From contig CANQZZ010000002.1 in assembly GCA_947628465.1 (NCBI GenBank), positions 1-60,505 on the forward strand: a stretch of DNA of 60,505 bases. The letters are read 5' to 3'. A model generated the notes under the pieces. The model saw nothing but the letters and a program-made list of their open reading frames with translations, was not told the origin of the DNA and did not search any database. The stretch's first letter is position 1; each line of letters opens with the position of its first letter. The position numbers and the translations under genes were made by a program. Of this stretch, positions 1 to 9,602 are shown in pieces. This DNA is from an uncultured Clostridia bacterium. Its GTDB lineage: Bacteria; Bacillota_A; Clostridia; TANB77; CAG-508.

Positions 1-42
1 CTATGGACAAGTTTATTTTACAACATTTTTTATTAAAAAGAA

Positions 43-75
43 AGACTGTCAACAAAAATACTTTGTCAACAGTCT
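43..75 (-). terminator. Probable terminator of the YfhO gene
   Basis: Imperfect inverted repeat (AGACTGT pairing with ACAGTCT, inner ACAAA/TTTGT) followed, on the minus strand, by a T-rich run (TTCTTTTTA). It lies about 50 bases past the stop of the minus-strand gene 124-2931. Position and T-run fit intrinsic termination of the long minus-strand operon; the stem has two mismatched bases. Confidence 0.55.
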
Positions 76-76
76 G

Positions 77-120
77 AGCATCTCTTATTAAATATAATAA
101 GAGATGCTTTTTGCTTTTAA
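77..120 (+). terminator. Strong hairpin, plus-strand terminator
   Basis: Near-perfect stem (AGCATCTCTTATTA paired with AATAAGAGATGCT) followed on the plus strand by TTTTTGCTTTT. It would end transcription coming rightward from a gene outside the window, and together with the hairpin at 43-75 forms a convergent terminator region. Bases 1-42 hold no gene I can see. Confidence 0.7.
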
Positions 121-123
121 TAA

Positions 124-2931
124 TTATTTTTTGTTCTCATTGTCAATAGTTGAATATTTCTTCTGTTTTTTATTATTATATATACATAAACTAATAAATG
201 TGACCAATCCAACAATTGATACAATTAATCCCTCTTTTAAATATGGTGTATGATATTGCATATATATTTCATGTTCTCCTTGTTCTATTTCTATTCCTAA
301 GAAATATTTATTTGATTTTAATGTTTCTACTTCTTGTCCATCTACATATACCTTCCATCCATCATTATACATTGTTTGGAATTGTAATATTCCATTAGTT
401 TCTGCATTTACTTTTCCTTTTAAATACCCATTATCCCATTCTGTTGCTTCAAAATTAGATCTTCTTAAATTATTTATATCTTCCTCATAACCATCCATAG
501 ATACTGCATATACTTTAATATCATCAAAAGTATAGTTTCCAATACTATCTAATTTAATTACTATCTTACCTGATGTTTCATCATAATAGCCTAGATTATA
601 CATTAAATCCTTTACATAAATATAATATGGAGATGTATACTTATCATAATTTGATGTTAGTTTTGAAATTTTGTTATAACCAATTGAAATATTGTAAGCC
701 GTATTTACTTCATAGAATTTGTATTCTTCTTTTATTTTAGCAATTTCTAATTCTGTTGAATTTTTATTAATTTTTAAATTAATCATTTCCTCTTTAGAAA
801 ATGGTTTATAATTTAAATTTTCAATCGAAACATATAATTCACTATTTTTTATATTATTTATTTCTATTTCAAAAGTATTCTTTTTAGCATCTTTTATAGT
901 TATATTGTTTTGATTTTTAATAATATTATTATCATCTATTATTTTATAATTAATTTCTTTAATATTATTAGAATAATTATATTCGAAATGTTTAAGATTG
1001 CTTTCTTCCTTATTATCATCTAACACTGTGGTTTTTAATAAACTACTTTCTTTTTCTAATGGTGATAAATCATTATATTCTTCTTCTGTAATATAATTAT
1101 TATAAAGTACACCAAAAGGCAAAGAATAATTGTTTTGATAAATTGTGGAGGTTCCTTTATAACCCTTTATTTTACTATATCCATATGGAACAATGCCAGA
1201 ACCAGAATTAATTAAATATTTGGTTCCTAAAAGCGTACTTATTTTAGTTCTATAATCAAATTCTCCTATTCCACCATTAATATGATATTGACTATTTTTT
1301 AAATCAGAACTAATGTCACTATAAACAGTAGGCACAATTGAATAATAATATCCTACGGTATTAAAATGTTTCAATAAAGGTACATTCATAATATAATATG
1401 GATATCGACTAATTTTGTAAAAAGATTTATCTCTATTATTGATATAAGTTAGTGCTTGGTCAAAATCTGGTACTGTATTATTTACCGTATTTGTTAATTC
1501 TTGTAATGAGTTAGAGTTTGTAAAACTATTTGCATAAGAAAGTCCCTCCACTCCATACAGATATTTCATCGAAACAATAATTTGAGCGCAAACCATAACC
1601 ACCAAACAGACATTATATAAATTTATTTTTTTTAACTTCTTTTGTATATAAGTTTTCGAATTTATCAATAATATCCATAACAATAACATTCCTAATTGAA
1701 TTTCAGCATAAATATTTAAACTCATTTTAAATAATGCATTTATAACAAAAAATATTATCATAATAACCGAAATAATTATTAAATCTTTTTTACTCAAACT
1801 ATGGTCTTCATTAAAGAACATAGTTGCTATAAATGCAAAAATAAATGAATAAACATAGGACCATCGATTATTAGGAAAATTAAAACCAGCAAATGCAGAA
1901 GATACTGTAGCTGATAAAATTGGAGCCAATAATACTAATAGTAACAAAAGCAAAGGAAAATTCTTTTTTCTCTTTTTTAAAATAAACATAGGAAGCGTTA
2001 TAAACATTAAAGATTGTGTTCCTAAGATCATCCAAAATCCAGCATTTTTTAAATTTATTAAACTAATTAAAAGATTTCGATAATATTTAATTGGATAAGA
2101 ATGTGCTATATTACCACTAACTCTTTGCGAAGTTATATAAGACACTCCTGTAGGAATTAAGATGAATCCTGAAATCATAATTCCAATAATACTATATAAT
2201 AAGGTTTTTAATAATACCAATATAACTTTTTTCACACCAAATTTCTTATAATGATAAATCGCTAAAATAATTCCATAAATAGCAATTACTACAGCCATCA
2301 TATAAGAAAAATAAAAACTGACAATAAAAGAAATTGCAATAATAGATGTATAAAATATACATTTATCTTCTTTAATAATCTTTTCTATTCCTATCATCAA
2401 AAGTGGAAATAGTATTACAGCATTAACAAAATATGTATGCCTGATGGCTGCATATAACATATAACAAGAAAATGTATACATTAATGCTCCAATTAAAGAT
2501 GGTATATTATTCATCTTTCTGTATCGCGTATAACATAGAAATGATACACCTACAAAATAAATTCTAATAATAGTTATAATATTATACATTATTTCAATAT
2601 CTTTTGTACGACCTAAAATTGCTATATAAGAAAAGAAATCCCCAAAAATAAAGTATGCAAAATTACTGAATACATCAAATCCATTTCCAATATACCATGT
2701 AAATGTCGATAATTTTCCAGTTCGTATAAATTTAATGAGTAATTCTCGAAAATATGCTAAATTGCTTATATGAATTTTAACTCCATCACCTTCCATAATA
2801 AAGTTCTTTCCAAGATTAGAAAATATGAATATCATAAAACCTATTAATATTCCAAATATTATAGTATAAGCGCTTAAATTTCTAACAAAACTGCTTTTTA
2901 ATATTGATTGTTTCTTTTTACTTTCTTCCAT
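124..2931 (-). CDS. YfhO-family polytopic membrane protein
   Basis: 935 residues. Seen: a hydrophobic segment near residues 19-37, a long block of about a dozen membrane segments up to about residue 460, a soluble, Asn- and Tyr-rich portion (about 470-890) and a final membrane segment near 900-920, the YfhO layout. Known: in Bacillus subtilis YfhO works with the GT2 CsbB and the flippase-like GtcA to glycosylate lipoteichoic acid, moving sugar from a lipid carrier to the polymer outside the membrane. The GT2 gene just upstream (2981-3931) is the expected partner, and a GtrA/GtcA-type gene lies at 46419. The start is supported by an AGGGG site just upstream. Last gene of the minus-strand operon. 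The acceptor polymer is inferred. Confidence 0.85.
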   Translation of the reverse strand: MEESKKKQSILKSSFVRNLSAYTIIFGILIGFMIFIFSNLGKNFIMEGDGVKIHISNLAYFRELLIKFIRTGKLSTFTWYIGNGFDVFSNFAYFIFGDFFSYIAILGRTKDIEIMYNIITIIRIYFVGVSFLCYTRYRKMNNIPSLIGALMYTFSCYMLYAAIRHTYFVNAVILFPLLMIGIEKIIKEDKCIFYTSIIAISFIVSFYFSYMMAVVIAIYGIILAIYHYKKFGVKKVILVLLKTLLYSIIGIMISGFILIPTGVSYITSQRVSGNIAHSYPIKYYRNLLISLINLKNAGFWMILGTQSLMFITLPMFILKKRKKNFPLLLLLLVLLAPILSATVSSAFAGFNFPNNRWSYVYSFIFAFIATMFFNEDHSLSKKDLIIISVIMIIFFVINALFKMSLNIYAEIQLGMLLLWILLINSKTYIQKKLKKINLYNVCLVVMVCAQIIVSMKYLYGVEGLSYANSFTNSNSLQELTNTVNNTVPDFDQALTYINNRDKSFYKISRYPYYIMNVPLLKHFNTVGYYYSIVPTVYSDISSDLKNSQYHINGGIGEFDYRTKISTLLGTKYLINSGSGIVPYGYSKIKGYKGTSTIYQNNYSLPFGVLYNNYITEEEYNDLSPLEKESSLLKTTVLDDNKEESNLKHFEYNYSNNIKEINYKIIDDNNIIKNQNNITIKDAKKNTFEIEINNIKNSELYVSIENLNYKPFSKEEMINLKINKNSTELEIAKIKEEYKFYEVNTAYNISIGYNKISKLTSNYDKYTSPYYIYVKDLMYNLGYYDETSGKIVIKLDSIGNYTFDDIKVYAVSMDGYEEDINNLRRSNFEATEWDNGYLKGKVNAETNGILQFQTMYNDGWKVYVDGQEVETLKSNKYFLGIEIEQGEHEIYMQYHTPYLKEGLIVSIVGLVTFISLCIYNNKKQKKYSTIDNENKK

Positions 2932-2980
2932 AATTATCCCCTCTTTTTATATAATAGTAATTCCATTGCATGAGAAAATA

Positions 2981-3931
2981 CTATAACAATTTCTCTTCAA
3001 TAATATATCTTGGTCTTTTCTTTACTTCATAATTAATTTTTCCAATATATTCTCCTATAATACCTAGTGCTGACAATTGTATACCTGTTGCTAAAAAAAT
3101 AGTTGTAATTATAAAGCATAAATCAGATACAATATTGTTATTTATTTTTAATATCAAATTACAAATTAATACAATAAAACTAATTAAAAACATTAAAAAT
3201 CCTACTGTTGAAATTAACCTAAGTGGTGCAATACTAAATGATACTATACCTTCCATTGCAAAATTAATCATTTTCTTCAACGAAAACTTCGTTTTACCCG
3301 CAACTCTTTCTCCTCTATCATAATATGCTATAGAAGTTTTATATCCTATTTGAGGAATAATTCCTCTTAAAAATAAATTAGTTTCTTTAAACTGTTCTAG
3401 TCCTTCTAAGGCTTTTTTACTCATTAGTCTACATTCAGAATGATTTGGAACCATTTCTATTCCTATAAAATTCATAAATTTATAAAAGAAACCGGCAGTT
3501 ATTTTTTTGAAAAAAGTATCTTTTTTTCTCGAACTTCTAACGCCATATACAATTTCTGCACCCTTTTTATATTCTTCTAACATTTTATCAATAACGTTAA
3601 TATCATCTTGCAAGTCCGCTTCTACACTAATTGTTACATCTGCATATTCTTTTGCAACCATAAATCCAGCATATAAAGCATTTTGGGTGCCTCTATTTCT
3701 AGATAATTTTATACCACAAAATAAATTATTTTCATTATGAATTTTAGTTATTAAATCCCATGTATTATCTTTAGAGCCATCATTAACATATAATACTTTG
3801 CTTTTTTCAGAAATAACATTACTTTTTATTAAAGTTTGCATTTTTTCATTTAATGCTTTGGTTGTAATTTCTAAAACTTCTCCCTCGTTATAACATGGTA
3901 CTACAAGGTATAATATAAAATTTTCTTTCAT
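2981..3931 (-). CDS. Membrane GT2 glycosyltransferase (CsbB/GtrB type)
   Basis: 316 residues. N-terminal GT-A fold with the nucleotide-binding NDGSKDNT segment and the metal-binding VEADLQDD segment, then two membrane segments near the C-terminus (about 235-295). This is the arrangement of bactoprenol glycosyltransferases (GtrB, CsbB), which load a sugar from a nucleotide donor onto undecaprenyl phosphate at the inner face of the membrane. It directly precedes the YfhO gene, matching the CsbB-YfhO pairing. Sugar identity cannot be read from the sequence. Confidence 0.85.
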   Translation of the reverse strand: MKENFILYLVVPCYNEGEVLEITTKALNEKMQTLIKSNVISEKSKVLYVNDGSKDNTWDLITKIHNENNLFCGIKLSRNRGTQNALYAGFMVAKEYADVTISVEADLQDDINVIDKMLEEYKKGAEIVYGVRSSRKKDTFFKKITAGFFYKFMNFIGIEMVPNHSECRLMSKKALEGLEQFKETNLFLRGIIPQIGYKTSIAYYDRGERVAGKTKFSLKKMINFAMEGIVSFSIAPLRLISTVGFLMFLISFIVLICNLILKINNNIVSDLCFIITTIFLATGIQLSALGIIGEYIGKINYEVKKRPRYIIEEKLL

Positions 3932-3987
3932 TCAGTACTCTCCATTCTATTTAAATTTATCCTCTTACTTCAAACTATTTTTATATT

Positions 3988-4917
3988 TTATTTTATTTTT
4001 TCAATAGATTCAACTAAAAATTCTGAATTTTTAAATATTAAATTTAAAGTAATTGAAAGATATTTAATAATTATTGTAAGAATCAAGAAGATTCCAAAAA
4101 ATCCTGAAGCTAAAAATAACATCGTAGGAGTCCATCCTTCTACAGGATTATTTGTGAAAAAGATAACTACTGTATATAAGCCAACTAATATAATAAATGC
4201 TAACATAATTATTGAAAATATTAATGTTATCTTATAACTTATATCTGTAAACAAGATTAAAGAATTTATAGCTGTTTTACTTCTTTCTTTTCTTGTTTTT
4301 TTATCTATCTTTTCTGTTTTATTAGTAGTAGGATTATATTTTACATATCCTATTGATAATCCACTATTTGCTTGAATTGCCTTACGATATGGAACAGATT
4401 TATTTAATGAATAAATTCTATTTATTGCCCTACGAGATATTATTTGAAACCTTTCTGTATCTAATTCATATGCAAAATTTGAATTTTTATTAAAAACTTT
4501 ATAAAATAATGCTGAAGATTTTCTCTTCTTTCCATTAGGTATTGCATTAACAATATCATAACCTTGTAGTGATTTTTCATAAATTTGGATAATAATATCC
4601 AAATCATAATCTATTAATGTATTATCAAATTGATATACAAAATCACCTATTGATAAATCTATTCCAGCATTCATTGCTATTTCTTTTCCTTGATAGAAAC
4701 TCATATTAATTATAGAAATGCTTGCATCACTTAATTTTTCAACACTTTTTTTAATTTTTTCTACCGTACTGTCTGTAGAAGCATCATTTACAAAAATAAT
4801 TTCATATTTTAAAAACTTGCTATTAAGTGTGGTTGATAATTGTTTTACAAAATTTTCTATATTACTTTCATTGTTATGTACATATACTACAGCAGATATA
4901 AAATTTTTTTCTTTCAT
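3988..4917 (-). CDS. GT2-like membrane protein with altered metal motif
   Basis: 309 residues with the same architecture as the next gene: GT-A domain with VNDASTDST and two C-terminal membrane segments (about 230-290). The usual metal-binding D-x-D stretch is replaced by QFDNTLIDYD, so catalysis is uncertain. The start codon overlaps the TGA stop of the FAD gene upstream (ATGA), implying translational coupling. It may be a second lipid-linked sugar synthase, or an inactive partner of the 2981-3931 enzyme. Family assignment is safe; activity is not. Confidence 0.7.
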   Translation of the reverse strand: MKEKNFISAVVYVHNNESNIENFVKQLSTTLNSKFLKYEIIFVNDASTDSTVEKIKKSVEKLSDASISIINMSFYQGKEIAMNAGIDLSIGDFVYQFDNTLIDYDLDIIIQIYEKSLQGYDIVNAIPNGKKRKSSALFYKVFNKNSNFAYELDTERFQIISRRAINRIYSLNKSVPYRKAIQANSGLSIGYVKYNPTTNKTEKIDKKTRKERSKTAINSLILFTDISYKITLIFSIIMLAFIILVGLYTVVIFFTNNPVEGWTPTMLFLASGFFGIFLILTIIIKYLSITLNLIFKNSEFLVESIEKIK

Positions 4918-6059
4918 TTTAACACCTCATCTAAATCATATACTGTATTTATTTTACCAGATAAAACGCTTATAAAAGTAGGATTAGTAGTAAATTGTTT
5001 TATAACCGTTGGCCTAGAATCATCAATTTCTGATGCTAGTAAAATTGGTTTCATTGAATATAATGATTTAACATATTCAAATCCAAACTCTTCTTTTAAA
5101 TATTTTTTTGCTAATTTTGACATGTATGGCCATGCACTTTCTGGCTTAGCTGGGCATTCGTTACAGTTACCTAAATTACATGGTGTACAATATCCACTTT
5201 TTAATTTGTTTGCTTTATCCTGACATGGAAAAGTTGGTAAACTTTCATATGATGTCATATGTGGTGTAAATGTAACCGAAGTCAATGAATGATATCCAGT
5301 CTTTCCAAATGGCATAATTGAAAAGAATGGTCCATCCATAACAGTGATTCCAACATTTTTAAATTCTTCTGAAACATTACATAAAATAATTTCACATAAC
5401 TCATATTTAATTTTAAATTGTTCTAGATTTAACATTTTTAATATTTGATTTACACTACCATAAGTTGCATTTAAAACAAATTTACTAACATATTCTTTGT
5501 CATCACAAATTATTTTATATGCTTTGTCCTTTTCTTCAATTTTTTTAATATTAACATTAAATTCTAAAGTTATATTTTTATATTTCTTTATTTCACTTAA
5601 AAAATAATCTCTTAATATATGAGCATCATAAGTATATTCTCTAGTTAAGAAACAACCATCACACATTCCTTCATTAAAATATTTAGTTGGAGATAGTTCA
5701 TTACATTTAATGTTCGCATTTTTACAGAATTTTTTAAATTGTTTAGCATCTGTCCATGAAAAATTAGAACTAGTCGCATATATTTGCTCAAAATCTGAAA
5801 GTATTGAAAAATCAAAATCTTTATTGAATCTCTCAAAATAATTTGCTGATTTTATTGCAGTTGAATATGAACGTGGATAGTGATATCCCATATGTACTCT
5901 TGCTTGATTAATATACGTTGCTCTTTTAAATGCAGCATCTTCTTTTTCTAACACAATAACATTTTCACCTTTTTTACCACAGTATAGAGCTGCATATAAA
6001 CCATACATTCCTGCTCCTATAATTATTTTATCGTAATTTTTTACGTCATTATTTCCCAT
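4914..6059 (-). CDS. FAD-dependent oxidoreductase with Cys-rich insert
   Basis: 381 residues from the chosen start. The N-terminal dinucleotide-binding motif GAGMYGLYAALYCG and the following VLEKE mark a DAO/GlpO-like FAD protein. Near residues 275-305 it carries a cluster C-x11-C-x2-C-x4-C-x2-C that could bind a metal or Fe-S centre. Start at 6059 is chosen because GGGAG lies about 7 bases upstream; an alternative ATG at 6086 lies inside the previous gene. It overlaps the fusion gene upstream by 11 bases. Substrate unknown; context suggests an unusual sugar or polyol building block. Confidence 0.7.
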   Translation of the reverse strand: MGNNDVKNYDKIIIGAGMYGLYAALYCGKKGENVIVLEKEDAAFKRATYINQARVHMGYHYPRSYSTAIKSANYFERFNKDFDFSILSDFEQIYATSSNFSWTDAKQFKKFCKNANIKCNELSPTKYFNEGMCDGCFLTREYTYDAHILRDYFLSEIKKYKNITLEFNVNIKKIEEKDKAYKIICDDKEYVSKFVLNATYGSVNQILKMLNLEQFKIKYELCEIILCNVSEEFKNVGITVMDGPFFSIMPFGKTGYHSLTSVTFTPHMTSYESLPTFPCQDKANKLKSGYCTPCNLGNCNECPAKPESAWPYMSKLAKKYLKEEFGFEYVKSLYSMKPILLASEIDDSRPTVIKQFTTNPTFISVLSGKINTVYDLDEVLK

Positions 6060-7791
6060 AAATACTCCCATATATTTTTTCCACATAATCTATAACATCT
6101 TTTGTACTGTTAATATCGCTTTGTTTCATTTCAATAGAAATTATATTTTTATAATCATTATTTTTTAATATTTTAAATAATTTTTTATGCATTTCTCTCT
6201 TTTTTATAATTTTCAAATTAGGCTCACTAATATGAATATGATTAATATATTTTATATTATTATCAATAACACTTAGGCTTTCTTTATTTTCTATTATTGT
6301 TCCTAAATCGCAATTTATTTTTACATTACTAGAATTAACTTCTTTAACAAATTCTATTGCATCTATAGTATTATTCAAAAAATTAGTTCCATAAATTGTT
6401 GGATTTGGTTCGACTGCAACGATTACACCTTTTGTTTCTGCATATTTACCTAATTCTCTAAAAAACTGTATTGCTTCACCATAATTTTTATCGCAATTAT
6501 TCATATTTCTATTCTTTGGATTTCCAAACACAATATTAGAACAATCAATAGCTGAAGCAAAGTCTATAGCCTTTTTTGTATATTCTAATAATTCCGCTCT
6601 ACTGCTTTCACTCTCAAAAATATTTTTTGTTTTTCCATACCATATAGACTGCATAGAACTTATTTTAATGTCATACTTTTCTTTTATTTTATCTTTTATC
6701 TTTTTTGCTTCATCTATATGGTCATATGGATTATTACCTACTAACTTAGTTGGAGCTATTTCCAAATTCTTAATTCCTCTATCTTTTAAGAATTCATACA
6801 TTTCATCATTGTTTTTTTCTTCCCATGCTATATTTGAAATGCATAGTTTATTTTCTTCAGATGTGTTTGCTAAAACAAATTCTTTTATATCTTCTAAAAT
6901 AAAGTCCTTGCTCAAAATATATCCATTTTTACCATCATATATTTTAAAATGTTTAGTTTTAAAATTATAATTTGGTACTGTTGAATCTAATATATTTGTA
7001 AATTCTTCATTATAAATATACTTATATAGCTCATTTATTGTTATCGGTTCCGTAGCTAAATTTAAAATTTTTATATTGTTTTTTAATGCTATTTCTATAT
7101 GTTTCCATAAAAATTTTAAATTATAGAATTGGAATGCACCTCGGCTATCAGTAAAATTCAATGCTGAAAAGCCTAGGTCTTTAAACATCTCTTTTAACTG
7201 CTTTTTATTTGATTCGTCTAAATCTTTGCATTTGTAAAATCCATTATTTTGATTCGTATAATATTTTTCTAATTTAGGATTTAATAACCTTAATTCTTTA
7301 AATTTTTCTTCTTTTAATAAACTTGGTATAAAATGAATTAAGTCATATATAAAATTCTTTTTTAAATTTTTTCCATATAGTGCTGGCAAACGCACAATTA
7401 AATAATCTTCAAAATTATTTTGGACCCAATTTTCTAAATATCTTCTATTTCTTCCATACGCTTCTTGGTTTTCAGGGATATCCGAATCTTCATCAACATT
7501 TACAGGACTACTGTAAACATCAATTGTAGATATTAAAATTATTTTTTTAGGTTTAATCTTTGTAATGTTTTTTATTGCTCCTTTTATAACTTCGAAATCT
7601 GCATCTGGATTATTGTTCGCTATAAATTTTTGTGCAGGCACTCCAGAATAAACTAATATATTTGGTTTTTGATTATAAGATTCTTGCACATTTTTTGAAT
7701 CAAATCCCTTGTCAAAAGTAAACTGTTCAAATAGATTTGAACCAACAAATCCTGTATAACCTACTAAAAAATTTTTTCCTAATTTACACAT
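6049..7791 (-). CDS. SDR epimerase fused to a sugar isomerase TIM barrel
   Basis: 580 residues and clearly two domains. Residues about 5-290 are an extended SDR (nucleotide-binding GYTGFVGSNL, STIDVYSSP, YGRNRR in the Y-x3-K/R region). Residues about 325-575 resemble xylose isomerase-like / AP-endonuclease-2 barrels (ISNIAWE, LEIAPTK, VAVEPNPTIYG, HISEP, ISIEMKQ), with the acidic and His metal ligands in place. Such fusions convert a nucleotide sugar or its product in two steps; the substrate is unknown. It follows a good promoter at 7851-7880 and is the first gene of a sub-operon with the FAD and GT2 genes. Confidence 0.7.
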   Translation of the reverse strand: MCKLGKNFLVGYTGFVGSNLFEQFTFDKGFDSKNVQESYNQKPNILVYSGVPAQKFIANNNPDADFEVIKGAIKNITKIKPKKIILISTIDVYSSPVNVDEDSDIPENQEAYGRNRRYLENWVQNNFEDYLIVRLPALYGKNLKKNFIYDLIHFIPSLLKEEKFKELRLLNPKLEKYYTNQNNGFYKCKDLDESNKKQLKEMFKDLGFSALNFTDSRGAFQFYNLKFLWKHIEIALKNNIKILNLATEPITINELYKYIYNEEFTNILDSTVPNYNFKTKHFKIYDGKNGYILSKDFILEDIKEFVLANTSEENKLCISNIAWEEKNNDEMYEFLKDRGIKNLEIAPTKLVGNNPYDHIDEAKKIKDKIKEKYDIKISSMQSIWYGKTKNIFESESSRAELLEYTKKAIDFASAIDCSNIVFGNPKNRNMNNCDKNYGEAIQFFRELGKYAETKGVIVAVEPNPTIYGTNFLNNTIDAIEFVKEVNSSNVKINCDLGTIIENKESLSVIDNNIKYINHIHISEPNLKIIKKREMHKKLFKILKNNDYKNIISIEMKQSDINSTKDVIDYVEKIYGSIYGK

Positions 7792-7850
7792 ATACTCACC
7801 ATTATTTGTATTTTTTGTTTACTATAATCAGTATTACATAAATATTATAT

Positions 7851-7880
7851 ATTATATATAATCTATCTATTTATTGTCAA
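7851..7880 (-). promoter_or_regulatory. Sigma-A-type promoter for 7791 operon
   Basis: On the minus strand TTGACA (7880-7875), an 18-base spacer and TATAAT (7856-7851), about 55 bases before the start codon of 6049-7791. A second TTGACA copy lies just upstream. The rest of the gap 7792-8030 holds only the terminator at 7931-7965. Confidence 0.7.
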
Positions 7881-7930
7881 CAATATTGTCAAAAAAAGCG
7901 TAATAATGTTATAATTTAATGGTTGGTTTC

Positions 7931-7965
7931 CAAAAAAATATAGGCACTTAATAAATGCCTATATT
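7931..7965 (-). terminator. Terminator after the ABC transporter ATPase gene
   Basis: Ten-base-pair perfect stem (AATATAGGCA with TGCCTATATT) followed on the minus strand by TTTTTTT. It separates the exporter genes from the sub-operon that starts at the 7851-7880 promoter. Confidence 0.8.
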
Positions 7966-8030
7966 CTTATTTCTCTTTTTCATATCTATACTAGGTTTAC
8001 ATTTCCATCATTATTGTTATTTTACTTTGT

Positions 8031-8759
8031 TCATTTTATGCTTTCATTATATATTCTAATTGCTTCATCTATATCTGTATCACATACTATTTTACCTTTT
8101 TTCATAACAATTCCACGTTTGCAAAATTCTTTTGCTACTGCTGTTGAGTGTGTTACAAATAATAATGTTACACTGTCTTTTTCAATAATTTCATTTATTT
8201 TTCTTGTACATTTCTTTTTAAATTCTTCATCTCCAACACTTAAAGCTTCATCAACAATCAGAATTTCTGGCTCTATATTTACACTAACAGAAAAGCCAAG
8301 CCTTGCTTTCATACCGCTTGAGTAAGTTCTTACTGGTTGATCTATATACTCTTCAAGTTCGGCAAATTTTACAATAGCTGGTTCTAATTGGCTTATTTCT
8401 TTTTCTTTTAATCCCAATATTCTTCCTTTTAAATAAATATTTTCTCTTCCCGTAAATTCCGGATCAAATCCTGATGTTAATTCTAATAATGCGCTTACCC
8501 TTCCATTTACATTAATTTCGCCAATTGTTGGAAAAGCAACTTCTGTTATCATTTTTAATATTGTTGATTTTCCTGCTCCGTTTTTTCCAAATATAGCTAC
8601 TGATTCTCCTCTTTTAACACTAAATGACACATTATTTACTGCTTTTTTTTCTTTGTATGGTATTCCCTTAAAAAATATTGCAAGAAATCGTTTTTTATCA
8701 TTTTTATATAATTTATATATTTTTGACACTTTTTTAAATTCTATTACATTTTCATCCAT
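8031..8759 (-). CDS. tagH: Teichoic acid/polysaccharide ABC exporter ATPase (TagH-like)
   Basis: 242 residues with Walker A GKNGAGKST (about 58-66), signature YSSGMKARL (about 166-174), Walker B LIVDEAL and the switch His in FVTHS. It ends soon after the core domain, shorter than B. subtilis TagH, which has an extra C-terminal part, and closer in length to minimal Wzt/RfbE ATPases. With the permease gene immediately upstream it would export a finished undecaprenyl-linked polymer across the membrane. Confidence 0.88.
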   Translation of the reverse strand: MDENVIEFKKVSKIYKLYKNDKKRFLAIFFKGIPYKEKKAVNNVSFSVKRGESVAIFGKNGAGKSTILKMITEVAFPTIGEINVNGRVSALLELTSGFDPEFTGRENIYLKGRILGLKEKEISQLEPAIVKFAELEEYIDQPVRTYSSGMKARLGFSVSVNIEPEILIVDEALSVGDEEFKKKCTRKINEIIEKDSVTLLFVTHSTAVAKEFCKRGIVMKKGKIVCDTDIDEAIRIYNESIK

Positions 8760-8784
8760 TTATCTATACCTCTCATTATTTAAC

Positions 8785-9591
8785 TTATAACACATCTGCG
8801 ATGTCTTTTCTTAACTTCTTATATGACCATAGTGCTAATATAAAAAGTATAAATGTAATTATGCAAAAGTATAGCAACCTTTTTGGTTGTTGCCAAAACC
8901 ATACTTTATTTATTAAACAATTTCTAAATCCATTCACTAAAAATGTAACTGGATTTAAATTCAAAAATTTTTTAAGCCATGGTATTGCTATTTTATCTGC
9001 ATTCCATAAAATCCCTGATAGCCAAAATACTGCTGTTATAAATGATTTAACAAAATTTACAAAATCTTTACTTATAGCTCCAATAAATGATGAAAATAAT
9101 GCCCATAATGTAAAAAATATAAATGATAAAATTAAATAAAATGGTAATTGCAATATGTATATATCTGGTGTATGTCCAAATAAGCAAAAAATTAATATAA
9201 CAATTGCTAACAATATAACATTAATTATCATGTTTGATATGCTTACAAAAGTTGGAATTGTAGAGACAGGAAACTTCATTTTTGTTACTAAATAATTATA
9301 TTTTCTAATACAATTTGGACCTCCTGTTATCATATCACCCATGTAGAACCATGGTACAATACCTGCAATAAGCCATAAGAAAAATGGATAACCATTTACA
9401 TCCTTACCCGCTCTTAATCCTATAGAAAAAGCAAACCAATATACAAATATTGTAACAACTGGCTTGATAATTGCCCAAGACCATCCTAAAGCTGATCCTC
9501 TATAAGTTTTAGTCAAATCTGCTTTTGCAAGTTTAAATATTTGTTTTTTATATTTTATGTGATCATTTATGATTTCTTTTAATATCTTCAA
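8785..9591 (-). CDS. tagG: Teichoic acid/polysaccharide ABC exporter permease (TagG-like)
   Basis: 268 residues with six predicted membrane segments and the ABC-2 family signature region (YRGSALGWSWAIIKP near residue 30). It starts with TTG, supported by AAGGAG at good distance; no better ATG is available. The stop of the frameshifted tagD gene lies 11 bases upstream, so the two are tightly coupled. It pairs with the ATPase at 8031-8759. Confidence 0.87.
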   Translation of the reverse strand: MKILKEIINDHIKYKKQIFKLAKADLTKTYRGSALGWSWAIIKPVVTIFVYWFAFSIGLRAGKDVNGYPFFLWLIAGIVPWFYMGDMITGGPNCIRKYNYLVTKMKFPVSTIPTFVSISNMIINVILLAIVILIFCLFGHTPDIYILQLPFYLILSFIFFTLWALFSSFIGAISKDFVNFVKSFITAVFWLSGILWNADKIAIPWLKKFLNLNPVTFLVNGFRNCLINKVWFWQQPKRLLYFCIITFILFILALWSYKKLRKDIADVL

Positions 9592-9602
9592 TTTTTTCTC
9601 CT

